Of a stretch of 50,345 nucleotides of DNA, positions 25,397 to 31,612 are shown piece after piece. Location: positions 1 through 50,345 of the IMG/VR virus record IMGVR_UViG_3300027896_000062; one strand, written 5' to 3'. Source of the DNA: a virus. The position numbers and the translations under genes were made by a program. The notes beneath the pieces are model-generated. The model saw only the letters and a list, made by a program, of their open reading frames with translations. It had not been told where the DNA came from and did not search any database. Positions within the stretch are counted from its first letter, which is position 1. Every line of letters begins with the position of its first letter.

Positions 25397-26014
25397 TTAT
25401 AATCTCTCTACCTTAGCTCTTAAATATATATCTCTTCCATCAAATTTAAAATTTTCTGTTGTTTCTTTTAATATAAATCTTCCTTCTAACTCAAAGAAAT
25501 GTCTAATTCTATTTACAGTCCATATACTTAAATGTGGACTAGGCATATCATTAAGTAATTCATAAGTTGTAATTATATCTTCTGATTCAAAATTTAATGA
25601 TTCAGTATTTTCAGCTATTATTCTTTCTGCTAATATTTGATAATCAGGAACTATAATATCTATTATACTTCCTTTAATAGTGCAAGTGGATAGAAGATAT
25701 ATAAAATATAGAACACTAGATTTTGGAACATGTTCTAAGAATCTATATATAGTTATTATATCAAATGGAATATTATATCTATTTAAAAAATCATAAGCAT
25801 CATGATTTAAATATAGTGTTTTATTTCCACTATATACAAAATCTGCAGTTACAAATTTATTATGACACTCTGCAATTTCTCTTATTGAACTATCATTAAA
25901 GTATATTTGATCTAAATTTAATAAAAAAGTTGGAACTTTTAAATCTGGTATTGGAGGAATTATTTTCCCTCCGCATAAATTTAATATACTACAACATTTT
26001 TTCTTATCACTCAT
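25397..26014 (-). CDS. SAM-dependent methyltransferase-like protein, 205 aa
   Basis: The start contains ILNLCGG (a motif I-like glycine loop after a strand) and a later segment FDIITIYRFLEHVP matches the class I methyltransferase pattern DxI...xxEH at the motif IV position. The residues between carry FLLNLDQIYF, close to the SAM-ribose acidic region. So a Rossmann methyltransferase fold is likely, perhaps of the type II (ubiE-like) family, but the glycine loop is short and degenerate, which may mean an inactive or specialised member. Substrate is unknown. Confidence 0.55.
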   Translation of the reverse strand: MSDKKKCCSILNLCGGKIIPPIPDLKVPTFLLNLDQIYFNDSSIREIAECHNKFVTADFVYSGNKTLYLNHDAYDFLNRYNIPFDIITIYRFLEHVPKSSVLYFIYLLSTCTIKGSIIDIIVPDYQILAERIIAENTESLNFESEDIITTYELLNDMPSPHLSIWTVNRIRHFFELEGRFILKETTENFKFDGRDIYLRAKVERL

Positions 26015-26043
26015 TTTTTATTTTCCTTTAATTTTTAAAATTA

Positions 26044-26106
26044 TGGATAGACTCTCATCCAAAAAGAAAGAAGATAATAAACTTTTTAGATTTGAATCTA
26101 TCCATT
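26044..26106. other. Inverted repeat in an intergenic gap
   Basis: ATGGATAGA (26044-26052) and TCTATCCAT (26098-26106) form a 9-bp perfect stem with a 45-base loop in the 95-base gap between two leftward genes. The loop contains no obvious second stem, and no U-tract follows. It may be a structured leader or spacer. Confidence 0.4.
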
Positions 26107-26109
26107 TGT

Positions 26110-26838
26110 TTAAATAAACTCTACTACAATACTTTCAAAAAATGGTTTTAGATATAAATTATAATATTTTTCTTTATCTATATCTTCAGTATCCATAATC
26201 TTTAACATAGATTCTGTTACTTCAACTTGTCCAAATTTTCTAAAGAATATACTAAATAAATCATGGGATGATGGGATTGCATATAATTCAATCTCTTTAC
26301 TAAATAATATTTTATTTTTTAATTCATCTAGTTTTCTAAATATAGCTGATTTATTAGCATAATTTATTTTTAATAGTTCTTCATATATTTTATCTATTTC
26401 AGAATACCTATGTGAAATACCCTTCATAGTTGAGTTAAATTTCTCATCTAACCCAATATACTTATCTCTATTAATAGATATTAAAAATACTTGAAACACA
26501 TTTTTTAAATCTAATGGAAGATATGAATTAGTTGTTTCATGCAATTTCTTTAATGTTAAAATTCCATCATACTGTCTTATGACTATATCATTTTCTAGTA
26601 TATTATTTCTTAATATATATTCAGATATAATTGACTCAGTTGTAGTTCTTAAAATTGAAGTAAACTTAGGATTATCTCTCATCATAAGACCTATTTGAAT
26701 ATTCCTTTGAGTCTTATTATTTTTATCTAAATGAGAAACATCAATTCCAAGTTTTTCTAAGATGTTATAATGACATGCTGTTATATCATATGAATATACA
26801 TTTTGTAGAAATAATTTACAATTTTTATTAATATTCAC
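26110..26838 (-). CDS. Possible small family-B-polymerase-like palm protein
   Basis: The 242-residue protein is unrecognised overall, but its order of motifs resembles a polymerase palm: YSYDITACHYNIL (D18, resembling motif A with an Asp and a Y-x-x-x-L), NKTQRNIQIGLM (resembling the K...N..yG motif B), IRQYDGILTL (Asp91, motif C position), then DKYIGLDE at 125-132 and MKGISHRY, which look like the KxY and K-G...R motifs of family B polymerases. There is no exonuclease domain. The reading is tentative: each motif is short, and the spacing was judged by eye. Confidence 0.35.
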   Translation of the reverse strand: MNINKNCKLFLQNVYSYDITACHYNILEKLGIDVSHLDKNNKTQRNIQIGLMMRDNPKFTSILRTTTESIISEYILRNNILENDIVIRQYDGILTLKKLHETTNSYLPLDLKNVFQVFLISINRDKYIGLDEKFNSTMKGISHRYSEIDKIYEELLKINYANKSAIFRKLDELKNKILFSKEIELYAIPSSHDLFSIFFRKFGQVEVTESMLKIMDTEDIDKEKYYNLYLKPFFESIVVEFI

Positions 26839-26839
26839 A

Positions 26840-27589
26840 TTAGTAATTAAACTGCGAAATTAAGACAGTATCTATTTGAATTTGATGGTTAATATCTATA
26901 GCTTCTGCATATCTTCCTAATAACCAAGTAACAATATCTTCCATACATTTAAGATTCTCTTTATTTTTAATTGCTTGTCGATAAAGAAGTTGGAGAGCTT
27001 CTATATCTCCAGTTCCTTTTAACTTTTCATTTATTACAGGAATATTTGGTTCTACTATTTTAATACTCTGATCTTTATTTTTTACCTTAGTTTTAAAGTA
27101 AGGAATAAGATGAGGACCAGATGGAGTACAGAATACTAAAACAGATCCCATTTTAACAGAATATTCTTTAATATAAATTTGTGGACTATATTCATGAATG
27201 ATTCTAAATATATCTCTCTTAAAGAACTTAAGGTTATATACCGGTAGATCTAAAACATTAATGGTATCAATTTCTTTAATAAAGAATAAATCTTTTTTAA
27301 GAAATCCTCGTTCATCTTTTTCTCCCTTTAAATTAGGAGCCTTAAAACCAACAGATTTACCTACTACAGCTTCTTTAACTTTAATTTCTAATTTTACAAC
27401 ATCACTAGTAGAAGCAAGTAAATTATTATTTTTATCAATCCAATTAATAAATGAAATCATATTAACTGATGTTTGATTTGGTATTGTTAAGTTTGATTTT
27501 TGCTCATCAATTTTAGATTCTTCTATTTCAGGTTCTTCTAGTTTTTTCTTTTTATATTCTTGTAACATATCTGCTAAATTTTCAGTCAT
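26840..27589 (-). CDS. Hypothetical protein, 249 aa
   Basis: A charged N-terminal tail (EYKKKKLEEPEIEESKIDEQ) leads to a globular part with VKLEIKVKEAVVGKSVGFKA, VLVFCTPSGPHLIPYFKTKV and a C-terminal helical section. No family is recognised. It sits one base upstream of the polymerase-like gene (26838), so the two are coupled. Confidence 0.6.
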   Translation of the reverse strand: MTENLADMLQEYKKKKLEEPEIEESKIDEQKSNLTIPNQTSVNMISFINWIDKNNNLLASTSDVVKLEIKVKEAVVGKSVGFKAPNLKGEKDERGFLKKDLFFIKEIDTINVLDLPVYNLKFFKRDIFRIIHEYSPQIYIKEYSVKMGSVLVFCTPSGPHLIPYFKTKVKNKDQSIKIVEPNIPVINEKLKGTGDIEALQLLYRQAIKNKENLKCMEDIVTWLLGRYAEAIDINHQIQIDTVLISQFNY

Positions 27590-27605
27590 ATCTATATCTC
27601 CTTTT

Positions 27606-27884
27606 TTAGTACCCGCCAGAAAGCGGGATTGCAGTTATTCTTTTTATTACATTTATTTCTTTTTTATTAACCGTATAATTAATATAGGTTACCATGTATG
27701 ATTGATTATCTATCATAAATTTATCATTTATTTTTGGTGAAATATCATCTGGGAGTTTACTACTTTTTTCATCAACTGGTTCTGCATTAAATTTATTAGA
27801 TTTTTCTGTTTTAAAAGATACCTTATACTCGACATTTTTTATAAAAAATGATTTACCTAATTCTGGTAGTTCTAATCTTTCCAT
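27606..27884 (-). CDS. Hypothetical protein, 92 aa
   Basis: Unrecognised. Beta-rich with several lysine/serine-rich loops (EKSNKFNAEPVDEKSSKLPD) and a closing VIKRITAIPLSGGY. Its last codons lie in the hairpin at 27612-27627. Confidence 0.55.
   Translation of the reverse strand: MERLELPELGKSFFIKNVEYKVSFKTEKSNKFNAEPVDEKSSKLPDDISPKINDKFMIDNQSYMVTYINYTVNKKEINVIKRITAIPLSGGY
27612..27627. other. GC-rich hairpin over the end of the 27606 gene
   Basis: CCCGC and GCGGG form a 5-bp stem with a 6-base loop, notably GC-rich for this genome. It covers the last codons of the 92-residue gene and stands some 20 bases ahead of the next start. It has no U-tract on the leftward side, so it is not a standard terminator for these genes. 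Confidence 0.35.
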
Positions 27885-28219
27885 TTTTCTTCAATTCCTC
27901 CTGATCTCCATTTGTCTACATCTACACTAGTATAAATTTCTAATGCAGCTCCAGCTAGAGCCATTAATTTTATTAAGTGTTCATATGCTTCAACAGGTGC
28001 AGATTGTCCTTGCCCAAACTCTTTAGCATCTACCAACCATTCTGGTAATTGTTTATCCCATTTATTAACATAAGAATCTTTAATTTTTTTAATATACTGA
28101 TCCAAAAATATAATAAACGATCCAAAATTTAAAGCTGGGCTCTTTGAATAATCACCAAATACTATGGTTTGATAATCTCTTTCTTTTATATACAGTTCTA
28201 TTAAATCTTCAGTTTGCAT
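27872..28219 (-). CDS. Conserved phage-type protein, 115 aa
   Basis: Pattern: ERDYQTIVFGDYSK, LNFGSFIIFLDQYI, PEWLVDAKEFGQGQSAPVEA, then a helix with HLIKLMALAGAALEIYTSV and a VDKWRSGGIEEKW end. This combination recurs in phage and bacterial accessory proteins of unknown function, and its helix-rich layout resembles MazG/dUTPase-like small enzymes, but no catalytic residues can be named. It overlaps the 27606 gene by 13 bases. Confidence 0.55.
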   Translation of the reverse strand: MQTEDLIELYIKERDYQTIVFGDYSKSPALNFGSFIIFLDQYIKKIKDSYVNKWDKQLPEWLVDAKEFGQGQSAPVEAYEHLIKLMALAGAALEIYTSVDVDKWRSGGIEEKWKD

Positions 28220-28233
28220 TTACTATTCCTTTC

Positions 28234-28620
28234 TCAATCAATAAAATCATTATTATCAAATACTGGTTCTTTTTTAATTGTTATATTTACTTTTGTATTT
28301 TCTTTCTCTACCCATACTACATGACCATCTATTGTTCTTGGTTCTTCATTTGTTTTAGAAACTAAATTATGTCCATTTAATTCTTCCCATGTATTTAACA
28401 TTTCTAAAGCAACTGTTGAATTATGTTCTTTAATTATTTCAGAATCTAAAAAATCCATAATTTGTTTTGGATCAATATCTGCCCAATCTTTTCTACGTGA
28501 AAGAGTTATTTTATACATCTTTAATTTATCTAATCTAGTGCTATAACTATCAAAAGATTTTATTCTTTTAATATATTCTATTTCATCTTCCATAGTGAAT
28601 GTTGTTCTTAATTTCCCCAT
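28234..28620 (-). CDS. Hypothetical protein, 128 aa
   Basis: Unrecognised. A helical N-terminal half rich in charged residues (MEDEIEYIKRIKSF, RKDWADIDPKQIMDFLDSEI) leads to a central helix LEMLNTWEELNGHN and a beta-rich end (DGHVVWVEKENTKVNITIKK). Tightly packed between operon genes. Confidence 0.55.
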   Translation of the reverse strand: MGKLRTTFTMEDEIEYIKRIKSFDSYSTRLDKLKMYKITLSRRKDWADIDPKQIMDFLDSEIIKEHNSTVALEMLNTWEELNGHNLVSKTNEEPRTIDGHVVWVEKENTKVNITIKKEPVFDNNDFID

Positions 28621-28623
28621 TTT

Positions 28624-28836
28624 TTATCTCCTTTTTTCTATTAGTTCTTTAAGAATTTCTTTATCAATATCTACTGACAGTTGATGTGCCATTTTACTAA
28701 TTGTTTGTTCCATTTGAAGAGTACCATCGTTTTCAACTCCAAGTAGAACTTCAATCCAATCTAAATTTTCTTTTCCAACACAGAATTTACAACTAAATTT
28801 TCTAGGTTTTTTTCCTTTGCATTTCGGACATTTCAT
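28624..28836 (-). CDS. Zinc-ribbon protein, member 1 of a tandem family
   Basis: The protein begins MKCPKCKGKKPRKFSCKFCV, with CxxC...CxxC zinc ligands, followed by NLDWIEVLLGVENDG and a helical tail. The start at 28836 gives the same MKCPKC opening as its neighbours; the longer frame to 28881 lies inside the next gene. The family shares a CPKC knuckle, a CxFC knuckle and then DWIExxxGVD. DnaJ-like zinc ribbon. Function unknown. Confidence 0.6.
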   Translation of the reverse strand: MKCPKCKGKKPRKFSCKFCVGKENLDWIEVLLGVENDGTLQMEQTISKMAHQLSVDIDKEILKELIEKRR

Positions 28837-29014
28837 CTTCTTTCTCTCTTTTACAACCCGCTTTGCAAACCCATTCATCAAAATCTACACCAGTTATATA
28901 TTCAATCCAATCTAGATCTTTTTTATTCCAGCAAAAACAACAACTAACTGAAATAGATTGACTATAACTAATTTTTACTTTTTGTTTTATTCCGTTACAT
29001 TTTGGGCATTTCAT
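28802..29014 (-). CDS. Zinc-ribbon protein, member 2
   Basis: The 70 residues open MKCPKCNGIKQKVKI, a second knuckle CCFCW follows, then the family motif LDWIEYITGVDFDEW. The end (CKAGCKREKEDE...) overlaps the next gene's start. It is related in pattern to 28624, 28995 and 29147. Confidence 0.6.
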   Translation of the reverse strand: MKCPKCNGIKQKVKISYSQSISVSCCFCWNKKDLDWIEYITGVDFDEWVCKAGCKREKEDEMSEMQRKKT

Positions 29015-29171
29015 TGTTGTCTACACCAAATATATTTTCAATCCAATCTATAAATCCTTTTCCTTTACAAAAAGAACATACTTTAGTAGAAGTTCTATCA
29101 CTTATTTTCCATCTTTCACTATAAATTATTCCTGTTCCATTACATTTTAAACATTTAGTGGTTTCATCCAT
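28995..29171 (-). CDS. Zinc-ribbon protein, member 3 (58 aa)
   Basis: This gene of 59 codons starts at the ATG at 29171, inside the end of the 29147 gene, and stops at 28995. It has CLKCNGTGIIYS (DnaJ-type CxxCxGxG), CSFCKGKGF and DWIENIFGVD, so it belongs to the same family. All members are arranged head to tail with short overlaps. Confidence 0.6.
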   Translation of the reverse strand: MDETTKCLKCNGTGIIYSERWKISDRTSTKVCSFCKGKGFIDWIENIFGVDNNEMPKM

Positions 29172-29341
29172 GGAACACCATTCTGTGGTATGTATTCGTC
29201 TACTCCAATAATATCTTCAACCCAATCTAAATATCTTTTTCCTTTACAAAAATCACAATATCCTTGTTTAAATGTAATAGAAGTATGTGTTACACCTGGC
29301 ATGGAACTATGTCTAACTATAATACACTTAGGACAATTCAT
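29147..29341 (-). CDS. Zinc-ribbon protein, member 4 (64 aa)
   Basis: It begins MNCPKCIIVRHSSMPG, has CDFCKGKRYLDWVEDIIGVD with the second knuckle and the family DWxExxxGVD, and ends MKPLNV. The last codons overlap the start of member 3. The role is unknown. Confidence 0.6.
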   Translation of the reverse strand: MNCPKCIIVRHSSMPGVTHTSITFKQGYCDFCKGKRYLDWVEDIIGVDEYIPQNGVPWMKPLNV

Positions 29342-29668
29342 TTAATTATACCTTTTAATAATTTTTGTAACTTCATTTTTTATTTCTTTTTTAATATTTT
29401 CATCTATTGTTGGTAAATAAATAGGATGCGAAAAACTTAAAATTAGATATGTGATTAAATTAGATAAATGGTTAGTATTATCAATTATATTACCACTTTC
29501 AAGATCTGCAGATCTAGATTTAATAACTTTAATTTTTCTATCCTTAATACCAAAAACATAATCAGATTCAAATATCATATGAGTAACGCTTTTACCTCGA
29601 TTAAGGAAGAATCTTTCTGTTTCTTCTTGCTCTTCTTCTTGTAGTTCTTCTTCTTTTATTTCTGGCAT
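29342..29668 (-). CDS. Hypothetical protein, 108 aa
   Basis: An extremely acidic N-terminus (PEIKEEELQEEEQEETERFF) is followed by a beta/helix part (KIKVIKSRSADLESG, then NHLSNLITYLILSFSHPIYL). No motif. It starts exactly at the stop of FolE2 (29668) and precedes the zinc-ribbon array. Confidence 0.55.
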   Translation of the reverse strand: MPEIKEEELQEEEQEETERFFLNRGKSVTHMIFESDYVFGIKDRKIKVIKSRSADLESGNIIDNTNHLSNLITYLILSFSHPIYLPTIDENIKKEIKNEVTKIIKRYN

Positions 29669-30507
29669 TATGTATAGTATGTTCCGTCAAAACCACCGGT
29701 CACTCCTTTCCATGAAATTGCTATAGCATCATTAGAATGAATAGATTCTTGATGTGTACATTTAATAATCCAATCAAAAATTTCATTTTGATTATTTAAA
29801 GAATTTATAATTCTTCTTATAGAATCTTCAACAAATTGTGGATTTTCCCCAGCTATTCTTCCAACTTCTTGTTCATCAACTCTCCTTAAAATTGGATAGA
29901 TTTTATTTGTTACAGAATTTTCTATAAGATCTATTAAACTTTCCAACCATATAACATTATCTTCTTTTACCTCAACTAGTAGTTCAGCAAATCCTCTTTG
30001 AGCATGTGGAAATCCAGATCCTTGAGCTTCACATAAAGATGCAGAACATGGACAATAACTTCCGTACTGAACTATTACCTTTTGAAAGAATCTAAAAATA
30101 TCATTATCTAATCTTCCTTCAAATGCACATTTATAAAATTGAGGAAATGTTATATTACTTTTTGGAGCTTTTCTTACTATCGGAAGTTCAAATTCAAACT
30201 TTATTTGACTATGATTAGAATTAGTCTCAACTGCTGTTTTAAATTCTTTTAAAATTTTCTTTATAACTGGATGCTTTAATGGTTTATCTAAATAAGTAAT
30301 TAAAGTTCTCAAGAGCATCGACATACTAATTCCTTTTATATCTTTATCTAAATCTGTAGTCATAGTAACATTTGAAATTAGATTATGAACTCCACCATAT
30401 AGTGAATCCAAAAGAAATGGTAGTTTTACATTTTGAACTCCAACCGAATTTAGATAAATTGGAAAGTTTGATTTTTGCTCATGTTGTATATCCGGAAGTT
30501 TATTCAT
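29668..30507 (-). CDS. folE2: GTP cyclohydrolase IB (FolE2)
   Basis: FolE2 turns GTP into 7,8-dihydroneopterin triphosphate, the entry step to folate or to queuosine-type 7-deazaguanines. The start LPDIQ followed by VGVQNVKLPF matches the family, and YGSYCPCSASLCE at about 148-160 contains the catalytic Cys; H168 in PHAQRG and a Glu in EVGRIAGENPQ are further expected metal ligands. One difference: the usual KGxHMSRF segment reads KGISMSML here (58-65), without the His. The 279 residues are full length. It overlaps the upstream 131-residue gene (30500-30895) by eight bases. Confidence 0.85.
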   Translation of the reverse strand: MNKLPDIQHEQKSNFPIYLNSVGVQNVKLPFLLDSLYGGVHNLISNVTMTTDLDKDIKGISMSMLLRTLITYLDKPLKHPVIKKILKEFKTAVETNSNHSQIKFEFELPIVRKAPKSNITFPQFYKCAFEGRLDNDIFRFFQKVIVQYGSYCPCSASLCEAQGSGFPHAQRGFAELLVEVKEDNVIWLESLIDLIENSVTNKIYPILRRVDEQEVGRIAGENPQFVEDSIRRIINSLNNQNEIFDWIIKCTHQESIHSNDAIAISWKGVTGGFDGTYYT

Positions 30508-30895
30508 TTTTATTTTTCCTTTCTTCTTGTTCTTTATAACATTTATTACATAATGTTACTACCCAATTATCACCTCTTAATTCTGCTGTTTCTGTATCTC
30601 CACAATCTTCACAAGTTTTATAAGATTTATTTTCATACTCAGTAATTATACCATCTCCAAATTGATTTACTCCATTTGTATAAAATCTTAATCCCCCAAA
30701 CTTTTCTTTAACTTGAACTGCTTCACATTCTGGATCTACTTCAGATAGTTTTTTAGATAATTCATATATTAGATTAAACCATCCGTCACCACATTCAAAT
30801 CCAAAAGACATTAAATTTTCAATTAATGGTTTTTTTCTTCCCGCATATAATATAGGGAAATCATTAAATAATTTTAAAGTATTTTCTTTATTCAT
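30500..30895 (-). CDS. Conserved phage protein with zinc ribbon, 131 aa
   Basis: The pattern FGFECGDGWFNLIYELSKKL, EAVQVKEKFGGLRFYTNG, and the zinc ribbon TCEDCGDTETAEL...LCNKC resembles a common phage/bacterial accessory family of unknown function (recalled, no search). Cys pairs at about 94-97 and 116-119 probably bind zinc. It overlaps the end of the 30892 gene. Confidence 0.65.
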   Translation of the reverse strand: MNKENTLKLFNDFPILYAGRKKPLIENLMSFGFECGDGWFNLIYELSKKLSEVDPECEAVQVKEKFGGLRFYTNGVNQFGDGIITEYENKSYKTCEDCGDTETAELRGDNWVVTLCNKCYKEQEERKNKNE

Positions 30896-31353
30896 ATTGC
30901 ACCAATATTATTAAGTTTATTTTTATTCATCAATTTAATAATTATTTTTAAAATATCATTGTTATGATTATTTATTTCCATAATGGTAAAACAAGCTGGT
31001 AATTCTTTTGTTACATCATTTAAATTTTTAGATTCTAATATATCACTTTCTTTTTTACTTTGTTTACTAAATCTATAATTAATTCCTACTTCTAAAAGAG
31101 TATTCTTCATATTTTTTTGCACTTCTGATATTTTTGAATGATAAGCTTTTGATTCAACAAATTCAGTTTTTCCATTTTTATCTTTTTCTATTCTATCTGG
31201 CATTCCTGGTAATGTCATTATTAATGTTCCTTTTTCAGAACAACTTCTAAACATATCTTCTATTTCGCTTTGTTGTCGTCTACATGTTCCTTTTGAATTT
31301 AATTTTTTTATTATTAAATATTTTTTTCCGGTAATTGCTGATGTAAGTTCCAT
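30892..31353 (-). CDS. Hypothetical protein, 153 aa
   Basis: Lysine- and asparagine-rich protein with a basic start (GKKYLIIKKLNSKGTCRRQQ) and an extended region LIMTLPGMPDRIEKDKNGKT. No motif was recognised. ATGA overlap with the 131-residue gene. A strong hairpin stands just upstream (31384-31405). Confidence 0.55.
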   Translation of the reverse strand: MELTSAITGKKYLIIKKLNSKGTCRRQQSEIEDMFRSCSEKGTLIMTLPGMPDRIEKDKNGKTEFVESKAYHSKISEVQKNMKNTLLEVGINYRFSKQSKKESDILESKNLNDVTKELPACFTIMEINNHNNDILKIIIKLMNKNKLNNIGAI

Positions 31354-31383
31354 TTTATTATTCCTTTAATTATTTTAAGTAAT

Positions 31384-31405
31384 GGGAGGGTATTCATACC
31401 CTCCC
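31384..31405. terminator. Perfect 10-bp hairpin, possible terminator
   Basis: GGGAGGGTAT and ATACCCTCCC form a 10-bp perfect stem with a two-base loop, very GC-rich for this genome. On the leftward side the next bases are ATTACTTAAAATAATT, without a clean U-tract. It separates the zinc-binding gene 31412 from 30892-31353 and may be a terminator, attenuator or RNA-processing hairpin. Confidence 0.5.
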
Positions 31406-31411
31406 TTCAGT

Positions 31412-31612
31412 TTAATTTTTTATTTCATAAATTCTATCATCAAAATGTGGAGGATTAAATATAAGATCTACCCAGTCAACATTAATTACTGGTTTTCCAA
31501 AACATAAACAACATTGTCTCCAGTTTTTACAATCAGAAGGACCACTTATAATTATAGGTATTCCAAACTTAACGTATCCAGTTCCTAAACAACCTTTACA
31601 AATTAATTTCAT
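31412..31612 (-). CDS. Zinc-ribbon protein related to the 28624-29341 family
   Basis: The 66-residue protein opens MKLICKGCLGTGYVKFG, has a second knuckle CLCFG, and then VDWVDLIF, so it is a more distant relative of the zinc-ribbon proteins at 28624-29341. It starts within the last codons of rpoB (31609-31612, ATGA), so it may be co-expressed with the polymerase. Confidence 0.6.
   Translation of the reverse strand: MKLICKGCLGTGYVKFGIPIIISGPSDCKNWRQCCLCFGKPVINVDWVDLIFNPPHFDDRIYEIKN

Noticed and set aside
26044-26106. A tRNA gene in the gap
   Set aside because: The terminal stem is 9 bp and a TTCAAATC string, read leftward, looks like a T-loop, but it lies at the 5' side rather than near the 3' end, and no D or anticodon stems can be drawn. 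No tRNA was seen in the other gaps either.
29668-30507. Radical SAM gene 46110-47144 as QueE, completing a queuosine pathway with FolE2
   Set aside because: QueE proteins are shorter and have an early GCNLRC-type cluster and a CDT motif; this protein has CDLHCDYC and a C-terminal auxiliary cluster, which fits SPASM-type enzymes instead.
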